64,000 bases of DNA, taken from Brachyspira innocens ATCC 29796 (lineage in GTDB: Bacteria; Spirochaetota; Brachyspiria; Brachyspirales; Brachyspiraceae). Shown here piece by piece: positions 45,174 through 54,213 of this stretch. A program made the translations under genes and the position numbers. The notes below the pieces were generated by a model that worked only from the letters and a program-made list of their open reading frames with translations, was not told the origin of the DNA and did no database searches. The stretch's first letter is position 1. Each line of letters starts with the position of its first letter. Location: contig NZ_ARQI01000117.1 in NCBI RefSeq assembly GCF_000384655.1, positions 1 to 64,000 on the forward strand, read 5' to 3'.

Positions 45174-47321
45174 TCACTTGCTATATTTTTCAAATATACT
45201 TTTTATTTCATCATCGAAGATTATTGACCACTTTATATATTCATTATTAATAGATAAATCAGCCCCATTTTTTAGTAAAAGCTCAAATATGTAAGCATTT
45301 TTCTTTTTGGCTGCTATAACTAATGCAGTATTTCCTTCAGGGTCTGTCATGTTAATATCAGCATTATTTTTTATAAAAAACTCTGCAAGTTCTACAAGTT
45401 CTTTTTTAATAGCAGCTATTAGAGGGGTGTATCCGTCTTTTCCTCTTTTATTAATATCTGCATTATTATCTAATAATATTTTTGCAATTTCTATATTTTC
45501 AACAAGAGTTAAAGGCGTATCTCCAAAATCATCTTGAAAGTTAACATCTATTCCTTTTGATATGTATTTTGATACTTTTTCAATTTCTCCATATGAAACA
45601 CTATTAAGAAATTTGGAGTTTCTCTTATATTCTTTATCATGATAACTTTTAAAAATATTAAACATATCATAATTTTCATTTTTACTCGCATAATATAATG
45701 CTCTTCTTCCATAAGCATCTCTTGCAAATACATCAGCTTTATTTTCTATTAAAATTTTTACTATATTAATATGATTATGCATAGCAGCAAGAATTAAAGC
45801 ACTAGAACCTAATTTAGTTTGAATATTAATATCAGCATTATTTGCTATTAATAAGTTTAATATCTTTTCAGCATTATAAGAAGCAGCACACATTAAAGGA
45901 GTAATACCGTCATTATCCATAGCATTTACATCTGCTCCTCTTTTTATAAACTCTTCTGCTATATCAAAGTCATTGTCATTATTAGAAATATATTCTAAAG
46001 CTGTATTATTTAAATAACTTCTGAAATTAACATCAGCATTATGTTCTAATAATATTTTTATTATTTCTTTATAATTACTGCGTGAAGCTAAAAGTAATGC
46101 ATTAAATCCGTATTTCCCGTATACAGCATTATTAATATCAACTCCTTCAGAAATATATTTCAAAACATCATTTATTTTATTTTCAATAACTGCATATAAA
46201 AATTTTATTTCTTTAGATGAAGCATCTAATATTAATTTTACCATTTTCTCTTGATAAAGATTTTTATTATATGCTATATCTAATGCAATTTCTTCATAGT
46301 TATTTTTTAATGTCAAATCAGGATTATATTTTAAAAGAAGCTCAGCAATCTCTATATTATGTCCATTTACGCTATACATCATAGGGGTTTCTTTTCTATT
46401 ATCTGATAAATTAATATCAGCATTATGCTCTAACAATATTTTTGCTATATCATAAGAACGATAATCACATGCAATTATCAAAGGAGTTCTGCCCCATTTA
46501 TCTTGTACATTTGGACTTGCATTATATTCAAGTAAAGCTTTAACCATATCAATATTTATACTTTCACATGCATATATTAAGGCGGTATTTCCTTCATCAT
46601 TATTTTTTATTTCTGTATCAGCATTATTCTCTAATAAAGCACTTACAAAATCAGTTTTTCCAGCATAAGAAGCTCCTATTAATGCTGTAAAACCTCTATT
46701 ATCCTTTGCGTTTATATCTGCTCCATACTCTAATAATATTTTTATTATTTCTATACTAGGTTTATTATTTTCCATTAAGGCATAATATATTAATGCTGTT
46801 TCTCCTTTTTGATTTTTATAATTAGGGTCATATCCATTTTCAAGTAATATTCTCACTATTTCAGCATGATTTCCGATGCAAGCTATCATCAATGCAGTTA
46901 AATAATTATTTTCTAATGTAGTCTCTATATACATATCAGCTTTATGTTCAAGGAGAATTTTAACTACATCTGAATTGCCATAAATACATGCATATATCAA
47001 AGCAGTATAATTATAATCGTTAGTCATATCTACAGAAGCATTATACTCTAATAAAAGTTTTACTATATCAGCATTTCCTTTGTAAGAAGCAATCATTAAA
47101 GGAGTATATCCGTCTTTATTCTTAAAGTCAATTTCAACATCTTTTTCTGAAGCAACATTTTTATTGTTTTTATTATTTTTATTTTTAATTAATATTTTTG
47201 CTACTGAAAATATATTTATATTTATATAATCATTTTTATTTAATAAATATTTTATATGCTTAATATTGCCGTCTTCTACAGCATTGAAAAATTCGATTTT
47301 TTCTTTATTTGTAAACATCAT
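45174..47321 (-). CDS. Large cytoplasmic ankyrin-repeat protein
   Basis: The 715-aa protein is built almost entirely of ankyrin repeats, about twenty 33-residue units of the form G.TPLM.A...G...IVK.LLE..AD.N. There is neither a signal peptide nor a catalytic domain. Regular units run through most of the length, with short breaks near 390 (SKEIKFLYAVIENKINDVLKY) and 580 (YKRNSKFLNSVSYGEIEKV) that each restart the array with an unpaired N-terminal cap. That suggests three blocks joined by duplication. AGAGG precedes the ATG. A type B remnant lies at its upstream side and a type A element at its downstream side. Ankyrin arrays bind proteins; the partner is unknown. Confidence 0.85.
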   Translation of the reverse strand: MMFTNKEKIEFFNAVEDGNIKHIKYLLNKNDYININIFSVAKILIKNKNNKNNKNVASEKDVEIDFKNKDGYTPLMIASYKGNADIVKLLLEYNASVDMTNDYNYTALIYACIYGNSDVVKILLEHKADMYIETTLENNYLTALMIACIGNHAEIVRILLENGYDPNYKNQKGETALIYYALMENNKPSIEIIKILLEYGADINAKDNRGFTALIGASYAGKTDFVSALLENNADTEIKNNDEGNTALIYACESINIDMVKALLEYNASPNVQDKWGRTPLIIACDYRSYDIAKILLEHNADINLSDNRKETPMMYSVNGHNIEIAELLLKYNPDLTLKNNYEEIALDIAYNKNLYQEKMVKLILDASSKEIKFLYAVIENKINDVLKYISEGVDINNAVYGKYGFNALLLASRSNYKEIIKILLEHNADVNFRSYLNNTALEYISNNDNDFDIAEEFIKRGADVNAMDNDGITPLMCAASYNAEKILNLLIANNADINIQTKLGSSALILAAMHNHINIVKILIENKADVFARDAYGRRALYYASKNENYDMFNIFKSYHDKEYKRNSKFLNSVSYGEIEKVSKYISKGIDVNFQDDFGDTPLTLVENIEIAKILLDNNADINKRGKDGYTPLIAAIKKELVELAEFFIKNNADINMTDPEGNTALVIAAKKKNAYIFELLLKNGADLSINNEYIKWSIIFDDEIKSIFEKYSK

Positions 47322-47392
47322 AAACCTCTAATATCTTTTTAGTGCAGTATATCAAAAACTATAGAGTTAATCAATATAGAGTCAGCAGATGT

Positions 47393-47556
47393 TATATACT
47401 AAAAATTTTTAAGTTTGTCAATTTTTTTAGTCAACTTTTCACACCTTCCACAGAGTGGTGGGCTTTGCCAAAAGAACCTTATATCATCGACAAGCTCGGA
47501 TACGCTTCGCAAAAGTGCAAGTCTAAAATAATACTAAATAGTACTAATTACATTTA
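47393..47556 (+). mobile_element. Truncated type B element
   Basis: TATATACTAAAAATTTTTAA followed by GTTTGTCAATTTTTT matches the left end of the type B element at 42481. CCACAGAGTG.GGGCTT.GCC and the following AACCTTATATCATCGACAAG are also nearly identical to that copy. The element breaks off after about 160 bp (TACTAAATAGTACTAAT) and lacks the GC-rich hairpin core and the right end. It accounts for most of the 47322-47641 gap. Confidence 0.65.
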
Positions 47557-47572
47557 ATAAGTATAATAGATT

Positions 47573-47614
47573 ATCAAAAAAGGCTCACAAATCATCACAA
47601 TTTGCAAGCCTTTC
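47573..47614 (-). terminator. Terminator of the dehydratase/activase gene
   Basis: On the minus-strand RNA, AAAGGCUUGCAAAU pairs fully with AUUUGUGAGCCUUU when two G-U pairs are counted. It is followed by UUUUUU. It begins about 30 bp beyond the stop codon at 47642. Confidence 0.85.
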
Positions 47615-47641
47615 ATTATATATTTAAGTAACTAATACTAA

Positions 47642-50600
47642 TTATTTAGCATAAGCACCTATTTCATCTTTTATAGTATCTTCAACCATAACACTGTTCA
47701 TACTGTCTTTAGCAGAACGTACAAAGAACTCTAAACGGTTTATAGTATTAACTTCACTAGCACCAGCATCCATATCCAAATAAAGAAGATTCAAATTAGG
47801 ATATCTAGTTTTAAGTCTAGTTTCAATACCGCGTGCTATGATGTGATTAGCAATACAACCAAAAGGCTGTAAACAAAGTACATTATTAACACCCTCTTCA
47901 GCAAAAGTAGCTATTTCACCAGGTAAAAGCCAAGCCTCTCCAAATTGGTTAGTCATAGCAGTAACCTTAGCAGCATTTTCAGCTATTTGACGTATATGAT
48001 GAGCAGGTCTAAAACCTTTGAATTTTGACATTATCTGATTGATAGAATCTACCCTTACATCAATAACCTTTTCTGAAAGTTTAGAACCATAATAGCCTAA
48101 GAATGATACATCTCTTGCATTAGTTTCTTTGTTTACCTGTTCGCTTATAACTTTTTGTACAAAGAAGTCAAATACAGGAGGAACTATTACCTCAACCCCT
48201 TTAGCCATTAACCAATCGCAAACATCACCGTTAGCAAATTTATTATATTTTACATAAATCTCGCCTACCAAACCAGCTTTAGGAAGCTCTAAATTATCAT
48301 TAGTTTCAATAGCATTAAACTCAGCAACAGCCTGTTTTAATAATTTATCAGTTGCTTTAAGAGCAAAATCTTTAGGATGTAAAGCTATATATTTATTAGC
48401 AAGTGCCAAAGATTCGCCTCTTTTTACTTCGCGTGCTGCTGTGTAATAATACATTGTAGATATAGCATCAGCATAAGGCATAGCTATAATACCTTCTTTC
48501 ATCAAGTCAATTTTTGAAAGCTCAAAACCTGGCTGATCATTAATAACAGTAAGTCCCACAGTTACTACTGGAACATCTGGATAACCTGCATTGATTAATC
48601 CTCTTTTTATAAGAGAAGCATAGTTACTAGCACGGCATTGTCCGCCAGTTTGCGTAATACCAGCAGCTATATTTTTAGGATCATATTTGCCGCTTTGTAC
48701 TGCTCTTATAATGTCTCCTATAACAATAGTAGCAGGGTAACATATATCCTGATTTGCATATCTTAAACCAAGTTCAACTGATTCAACATCTGGTTCTGGA
48801 AGAGGAATTGTATCATATCCGCTTCTTTCTAATAGAGTTAAAATCATAGGATCATAGAATTGACCGAATTTAGGTACAAGTATTGCACGTCTATCATTTT
48901 TCTCATATCTTTTAATGATAGTTCTATTAGGTTTATCGCTAACAGTGAAATCGCCTTTCATTCTCATACTTTCTATCATAGAACGTATTCTTAAACGTAT
49001 ACTTCCGGGACTTGATATTTCATCAACTTTTACCAAAGTAGGATTTTTTCCATAAGCATTAAGTATAGATTTTATCTCATCTGAAGTAGTAGCATCAGGA
49101 CCGCATCCGAAACTATTAATTTGAACTACTTCAAGTTTCATATCTTTTTGCTGGCAAGCCCATAAAGCCGCTTTAAACATTTTATTAGGATAAGACCATT
49201 GAGTTAATACCTGTACATCACCAAGACTAGTATCATTAATATCAAGTCCATCTTCTGTAAGTACGTTGATACCAAATGAAGCAATAGTTTCTGGTATTTT
49301 ATGATTGATTAATGGGTCAATATGATAAGGTCTGCTTACTATAAGTATAGTAGGTGTCTGAGTTTCTTTGGCATGTTCTATTATCTTTTTGCCTTCAGTC
49401 TTTAATTCATTTTTTACCCTTACTTGTTCCTGCAAAGCCATTTTGAAAGCTCTGTCAAAATCTTTTTTGTTTATGCCAAGTCCTTTAACAAAATATGCTT
49501 TACAGCCTTTGTATAATAAATCTTCATTTAAGAAAGAAATTGTTGGAGCATCAAAAGGTATACCGTATTTAGTCAATGGACTTATAGAACTGTCTATTAC
49601 ATCTGGATATCCTGTTACTACAGGGCAGTTATAGCTGTTTGCACTTCCATCTTCTTCACTTTTTTCAAGTACAACAGAAGGATAGAATATTCTGTCTACT
49701 TTGGATTCTATCAAATCATATATATGTCCGTTAGCTATTTTAGCAGGGAAACATATATTATCACTCATAACAGTACCAGAACCTTTTTCAGCTATAGCCA
49801 TGCTAGAAGGTGAAGATAATTGTACTCTGTATCCGCATTCTACAAGTATAGTAGCCCAGAATGGGAAGTTTTGATACATATTAAGTACGCGAGGTATACC
49901 AATAGTACCTTTTATTTCATCTGATGCTGGAGCTAAAGGTCTGTCAAAAAGAAGAGAAAGTTTTTTCTGAGTAATATCCATTCCATAATTTCTTTCTTTG
50001 TTTCCTTTATTGGTGAATATTCTCTCACATTTATTTCCAGTATAGAATGATTTATTATCTTTGAATTTTAATCTTGTAACAGTACAAAGGTTTTCGCAGC
50101 CTTTACAAGTAAGCTGTTTTCTTTCATAATCATTAGCTTCCTGTAAATTATCCAAACCTATAAAAGTAGTATCTTCTTCTTTAGTGTTATAAGTATCCAA
50201 AGCAAGTAATGCACAGCCATATGCCCCTATAAGTTCGGATATATCTGGACGAATAACTTTTTTATTTAAGAACTTTTCTACAGAACGAAGAACAGCAGAG
50301 TTTTTGAAAGTACCGCCCTGAACAACTATATGATCTCCTAAAATAGAAGTGTCAGTAATCTTTAATACTTTAGTGAAACAGTTTAATGTAACACTTTTAG
50401 CTAATCCTGCAGAAATATCCGCAACAGAAGAGCCTTCTCTTAAAGACTGTTTAACTTTACTATTCATAAATACTGTACAGCGACTTCCCAAATCGCAAGG
50501 ACTTGCAGATTCGCATGCAATGTTAGCAAAATCAGCTACTTTGTATCCCATTCCGCGTGCAAATGTTTCTATAAATGAACCACAGCCTGAAGAACAAGCC

Positions 50601-51952
50601 TCATTAATTTCAATATTTTCTATAATACCGTCTTTAATGAATATAGCCTTCATATCCTGTCCGCCTATATCAAGTATGAAGCTAACGTCTTTATCAAAAG
50701 CCTTAGCACCTCTGTAATGAGCCATAGTTTCTACTATACCCTCGTCCATATTGAATGCTGCTTTTATCAAGTCTTCACCGTATCCTGTAACAGCAGTTCT
50801 TGCTATATTTATTTTAATATTTTTTTCATCTAATTCTTTTTTTATCTCTGTAAGACCTTCAGTAACAGCACCTACTGGGTTGCCGTTATTGTTTCTGTAA
50901 TGTCTTAAAACAACCTGTCCGTCTTCATCAATAATAACTATTTTTGTAGTAGTAGAGCCTGAATCTATACCTAAGAATGTATTTTTACCATTAACTGTAG
51001 ATACATCAGCAGATTTTACTTTATCTTTGCTATGCTCATCTTTCCAATTATCATATTCTTCCTGACTTGTGAATAATGCTTCTCTATGTTTAGAATTAGT
51101 TATTTTTACTTCAGCAGAAATATTTTCAACTAATCTTGTAAACTCAGAAACTTTTATTATAGTCTGATCTTCCTTTTCTCCGAAAGCAGCACCTATTGCA
51201 GCAGTTAATTCTGGGTGTTCAACTGTATACATATCTTCTTCGGTAGCATTTAAAAGTGATAGGAATGTTCTTCTTAATTCTGGAAGGAAAGTTAAAGGAC
51301 CGCCTGTAAATAATATCTTTGGCTTTATTTCAAAACCTTTAGCCAAAGTATTAACTGTTTGAACCGCTACAGCTTGGAATATACTTTTAGCAATATCAGC
51401 TTTTGGAATATCACGGCTTATAAGAGTTTGTACATCTGTTTTAGCAAAAACTCCGCATCTGCTTGCCATAGGATAAATAGAAGTTGATTTTTCTGCCAAT
51501 GTAGAAAGCTCAGAAGGCTGAACATTAAGAAGTGTAGCCATTTGGTCTATAAATGCTCCTGTACCTCCTGCACAGTTGCCGTTCATTCTGATATCAGCTT
51601 TAAAATTATCATCAAATACTATAATCTTTGCATCTTCTCCTCCTATATCAATCAATGTCCTTCCATAAGGATAAATCTTTCTAATAGCAGTTGAAGAAGC
51701 AATTACCTCCTGCACAAAACTAATGCCAGTCTTTTCACATACACCCATACCTGCAGTACCTGTCATAGATAAAGCAAGAGTCAAATCTCCATGCATAGCC
51801 TGAAGATTTTCTAGTATGGATAATAATGTATCTTTTATGTCGGCATTATGTCTTACATAAGTTTTAAATATCATATTATTTTTATCATCATATACAACCA
51901 TTTTAGCAGTAGTTGATCCTATATCAATACCAGCTTTGAAAATTTTTTCCAT
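47642..51952 (-). CDS. 2-hydroxyacyl-CoA dehydratase activase / component D-like fusion
   Basis: The 1436-aa cytoplasmic protein fuses two activase-type ATPase domains with a dehydratase-like part. Domain 1 (about 5-260) starts AGIDIGSTTAKMVVYD and has the [4Fe-4S] cysteines NGNCAGGTGAF (Cys127) and ASRCGVFAKTD (Cys166), the same positions as in HgdC. Domain 2 (about 325-600) repeats this with IDSGSTTTKIVI, NEACSSGCGSF and GSRCTVFMNSK. A Cys-rich linker (LTCKGCENLC..., TGNKCERIF) follows, then DUF2229/HgdB-like domains to the C-terminus (for example QINSFGCGPDATTS). Such giants occur in anaerobes, and the true substrate is usually unknown. A radical ATP-driven electron transfer is the family mechanism. 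It lies 27 bp downstream of panD on the same strand. Confidence 0.88.
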   Translation of the reverse strand: MEKIFKAGIDIGSTTAKMVVYDDKNNMIFKTYVRHNADIKDTLLSILENLQAMHGDLTLALSMTGTAGMGVCEKTGISFVQEVIASSTAIRKIYPYGRTLIDIGGEDAKIIVFDDNFKADIRMNGNCAGGTGAFIDQMATLLNVQPSELSTLAEKSTSIYPMASRCGVFAKTDVQTLISRDIPKADIAKSIFQAVAVQTVNTLAKGFEIKPKILFTGGPLTFLPELRRTFLSLLNATEEDMYTVEHPELTAAIGAAFGEKEDQTIIKVSEFTRLVENISAEVKITNSKHREALFTSQEEYDNWKDEHSKDKVKSADVSTVNGKNTFLGIDSGSTTTKIVIIDEDGQVVLRHYRNNNGNPVGAVTEGLTEIKKELDEKNIKINIARTAVTGYGEDLIKAAFNMDEGIVETMAHYRGAKAFDKDVSFILDIGGQDMKAIFIKDGIIENIEINEACSSGCGSFIETFARGMGYKVADFANIACESASPCDLGSRCTVFMNSKVKQSLREGSSVADISAGLAKSVTLNCFTKVLKITDTSILGDHIVVQGGTFKNSAVLRSVEKFLNKKVIRPDISELIGAYGCALLALDTYNTKEEDTTFIGLDNLQEANDYERKQLTCKGCENLCTVTRLKFKDNKSFYTGNKCERIFTNKGNKERNYGMDITQKKLSLLFDRPLAPASDEIKGTIGIPRVLNMYQNFPFWATILVECGYRVQLSSPSSMAIAEKGSGTVMSDNICFPAKIANGHIYDLIESKVDRIFYPSVVLEKSEEDGSANSYNCPVVTGYPDVIDSSISPLTKYGIPFDAPTISFLNEDLLYKGCKAYFVKGLGINKKDFDRAFKMALQEQVRVKNELKTEGKKIIEHAKETQTPTILIVSRPYHIDPLINHKIPETIASFGINVLTEDGLDINDTSLGDVQVLTQWSYPNKMFKAALWACQQKDMKLEVVQINSFGCGPDATTSDEIKSILNAYGKNPTLVKVDEISSPGSIRLRIRSMIESMRMKGDFTVSDKPNRTIIKRYEKNDRRAILVPKFGQFYDPMILTLLERSGYDTIPLPEPDVESVELGLRYANQDICYPATIVIGDIIRAVQSGKYDPKNIAAGITQTGGQCRASNYASLIKRGLINAGYPDVPVVTVGLTVINDQPGFELSKIDLMKEGIIAMPYADAISTMYYYTAAREVKRGESLALANKYIALHPKDFALKATDKLLKQAVAEFNAIETNDNLELPKAGLVGEIYVKYNKFANGDVCDWLMAKGVEVIVPPVFDFFVQKVISEQVNKETNARDVSFLGYYGSKLSEKVIDVRVDSINQIMSKFKGFRPAHHIRQIAENAAKVTAMTNQFGEAWLLPGEIATFAEEGVNNVLCLQPFGCIANHIIARGIETRLKTRYPNLNLLYLDMDAGASEVNTINRLEFFVRSAKDSMNSVMVEDTIKDEIGAYAK

Positions 51953-51979
51953 AATATCTCTCCTAAATATTAAGTTATT

Positions 51980-52330
51980 TCAATCTATTATAAAATTTTT
52001 CATATTTACAAATATTACTTTAGTTTTAAAATTATTTATACTATCCTCAGCCGCATGTCCGTAAGAAAGTATTATTATAGTATCATCTTTTTTAGCATAA
52101 TGAACATTATCTCCGTTAATACCTATAACTCCTGTTCCGCGTATGCCTTTAACTACAAATGTTTCAAACCTTTTATCATTGCTCAAATTAATAACAGATA
52201 CCCTATCCCCTTCCAGTATATCAGCTTTATCCATCAGGGCTTCATCTATTGTTATTGAGTTTTTAAAATTTAAATCTGTTCTTGTTACTGTAAGTCTGTG
52301 TATCTTAGACTTTATAACACTTCTCATCAT
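51980..52330 (-). CDS. panD: Aspartate 1-decarboxylase PanD with altered active-site residues
   Basis: PanD makes beta-alanine for pantothenate/CoA after cutting itself at Gly24-Ser25 to form a pyruvoyl group. The 116-aa protein aligns without gaps to the E. coli enzyme through Lys9, His11, Arg54, Thr57 and Asn72. Ser25 is present, but residue 24 is Asn instead of Gly (FKNSITID). Tyr22 is Phe and Tyr58, the proposed proton donor, is Phe. The C-terminal about 25 residues differ from the family. These changes may slow self-processing or alter the reaction, or a different mechanism may apply. No panB or panC is in the window. ATG 52330 and the next codon (also ATG) are equally possible starts. 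Confidence 0.85.
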   Translation of the reverse strand: MMRSVIKSKIHRLTVTRTDLNFKNSITIDEALMDKADILEGDRVSVINLSNDKRFETFVVKGIRGTGVIGINGDNVHYAKKDDTIIILSYGHAAEDSINNFKTKVIFVNMKNFIID

Positions 52331-52513
52331 AATGATACTAAATCCAAAAACTAATCTTTTCTTATATATTACTAATTTATCTTTACAAATATTTTACTTA
52401 TATGACAAAAAAATGTCAATATTATAATTAAAGATATTTATTAATAATAGTTATTATATACTATAACTATTATTAAAAATATCATACATTTTATACATCT
52501 TGTAGCTTAATAA

Positions 52514-53338
52514 TTAAAATTGACTTACGAATGCATTTGTGAATTTTCCTGTCAAATCACCTTCAGCAATAACATCTAAAGGAAAAACTTTTTTATTGCC
52601 CAATCTGTAATTAACATAATTCTCTCTTTCATGTATTATAATTTCAATAAGATCTATTTTATTAGCAAACTCTTTTACAAATTCTCCCTCATCAACAGCA
52701 TTCTCTCCTCTTTTTGAGGCAGCCTTATTTCCTTGATTAATTATACTTCTTGCCGAGTATTCCTTAATCTCCTTATTCCAATATTCTATATCTGAAAATA
52801 TATTTCTAATAAAATTAACAGCCCTTTCTTTATAGTATTCATCTGCATCGTCAAAGGCTATAAGTATCTTTCTATTATTAACCCAATCAAACTCTTTATC
52901 AAAAGAACCTAGCATTCTGTTATACAAAAAGTCCCCCAAAACTTCATCTTTATAGTAGATAGGCTCTAAATATTCCTTAAGCATAGGAGTTAAATCTTCA
53001 TCTTCGTAATTACTATCTATAATATCAGCAAGTAAAAACTCTGCTAATTCCTCTCCCTGCTCTTTTTCATATCTTACTTTCAACTTTACAACAGACTCTC
53101 TTTTAAGAATAGATTTATAATAATCCATTTCTTTTTCATCTATTTTCATTCTTACAAGTATTTTTTTATTTTTTTCTATATAATTAGTCCCCATATCTTT
53201 ATATGCAATACAAATAATAAGAACATTTATTTTATTATCATCTTCCGTTTTGGCACCTAAAAAGTCTGGAGATCCTATTATGAAAGCAATGTCTTTATAC
53301 TCATCTCTAAATTCACTTTCTTTTTGTAAATAAAACAT
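52514..53338 (-). CDS. DUF2262-domain protein
   Basis: The 274-aa cytoplasmic protein has a DUF2262-like C-terminal half. LGSFDKEFDWVNNRKILIAF, then ERAVNFIRNIFSDIEYWNKEIKEYSARSII, then YRLGNKKVFPLDVIAEGDLTGKF are the landmarks. The N-terminal half (about 1-130) is a separate beta-rich domain. DUF2262 has no known reaction; members are often scattered in genomes as stand-alone proteins or near toxins. AGGA precedes the ATG by seven bases. A looser relative is encoded at 41165. Confidence 0.65.
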   Translation of the reverse strand: MFYLQKESEFRDEYKDIAFIIGSPDFLGAKTEDDNKINVLIICIAYKDMGTNYIEKNKKILVRMKIDEKEMDYYKSILKRESVVKLKVRYEKEQGEELAEFLLADIIDSNYEDEDLTPMLKEYLEPIYYKDEVLGDFLYNRMLGSFDKEFDWVNNRKILIAFDDADEYYKERAVNFIRNIFSDIEYWNKEIKEYSARSIINQGNKAASKRGENAVDEGEFVKEFANKIDLIEIIIHERENYVNYRLGNKKVFPLDVIAEGDLTGKFTNAFVSQF

Positions 53339-53489
53339 AAATAAATCCTACTGCAATAATTCTTTATAAATCTATAATATAATACAAATAATTATAATTG
53401 TCAAAATAAATATTTATATAGAGTAAAAATAAAAATGTGAGTATTTATTTAGAATTTTATGATTATTAAAAGATATTCATATTAATATA

Positions 53490-54017
53490 TTACCTTAATA
53501 CTCCAAATTCTATTAAATTTAAAGTATTAACTTCTTCTACATATGGTATTGGATATTCAGACATATCTTTACCTTCACGTAAAGTATTATATATAGTTAA
53601 ATTGCTCTTTTTCCAATTAGACAATCTATTTTGATATTCTTTAGTATATCCAGAAGTCATTTTTATTTTTCCATTATCATCAAGTACAAAACCAACAAAC
53701 ATATTTACATTAGTATTCGGTATAGAATCTCTTACACCATAAGCAACATAGCTCAAAGGCATTTTTTCATAATAATATGCATTAGTAGCAGTTTCAGCAT
53801 ATAAAAATACTCCCCTGCCTGTTACCATACCGTTAATTTTATATTCAACATTTCCATTTTCTTTAAAAGTGTATAAATATCCGTTTGGTGCCATCACACT
53901 TTTACCACTCACTTTTTTTATCCAAACATTATTATAATTGCTATCTGCAACTTTATCATTAGAAGCACATGCTGTTATTAAAAATAAAAAAACCGATATA
54001 CTATATAGTCTTATCAT
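53490..54017 (-). CDS. Lipoprotein of unknown function
   Basis: Function not recognised. The 175-aa lipoprotein has the lipobox FLITAC (Cys17) followed by a short linker. The mature part carries NVWIKKVSGKSVMAPNGYLY and is probably beta-rich, similar in style to other small Brachyspira lipoproteins. The start is set at MIRLYSISVFLF, preceded by AGAGG, because earlier in-frame codons put a second hydrophobic run before the lipobox. It is divergent from the lipoprotein gene at 54214. Confidence 0.75.
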   Translation of the reverse strand: MIRLYSISVFLFLITACASNDKVADSNYNNVWIKKVSGKSVMAPNGYLYTFKENGNVEYKINGMVTGRGVFLYAETATNAYYYEKMPLSYVAYGVRDSIPNTNVNMFVGFVLDDNGKIKMTSGYTKEYQNRLSNWKKSNLTIYNTLREGKDMSEYPIPYVEEVNTLNLIEFGVLR

Positions 54018-54213
54018 AAGATACCTCTTTAATGAATAAATTCTCGACATTAATAATAAATAGATTAAAAAATTATTTATAATCAAATATAAACAAAAAA
54101 TTTTATTTTGCTTCTATATTTAATATAATCATTATTAACATATTTTACATAATGATATATTATCTGTTTAATTATAAAATTATTATAAAAAACAATTGAT
54201 ACGAGAAAACATT

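Noticed and set aside
45307-45537. Antisense frames inside the ankyrin and other large genes
   Set aside because: They mirror repetitive codon patterns of the real gene and have no ribosome binding sites or homology.
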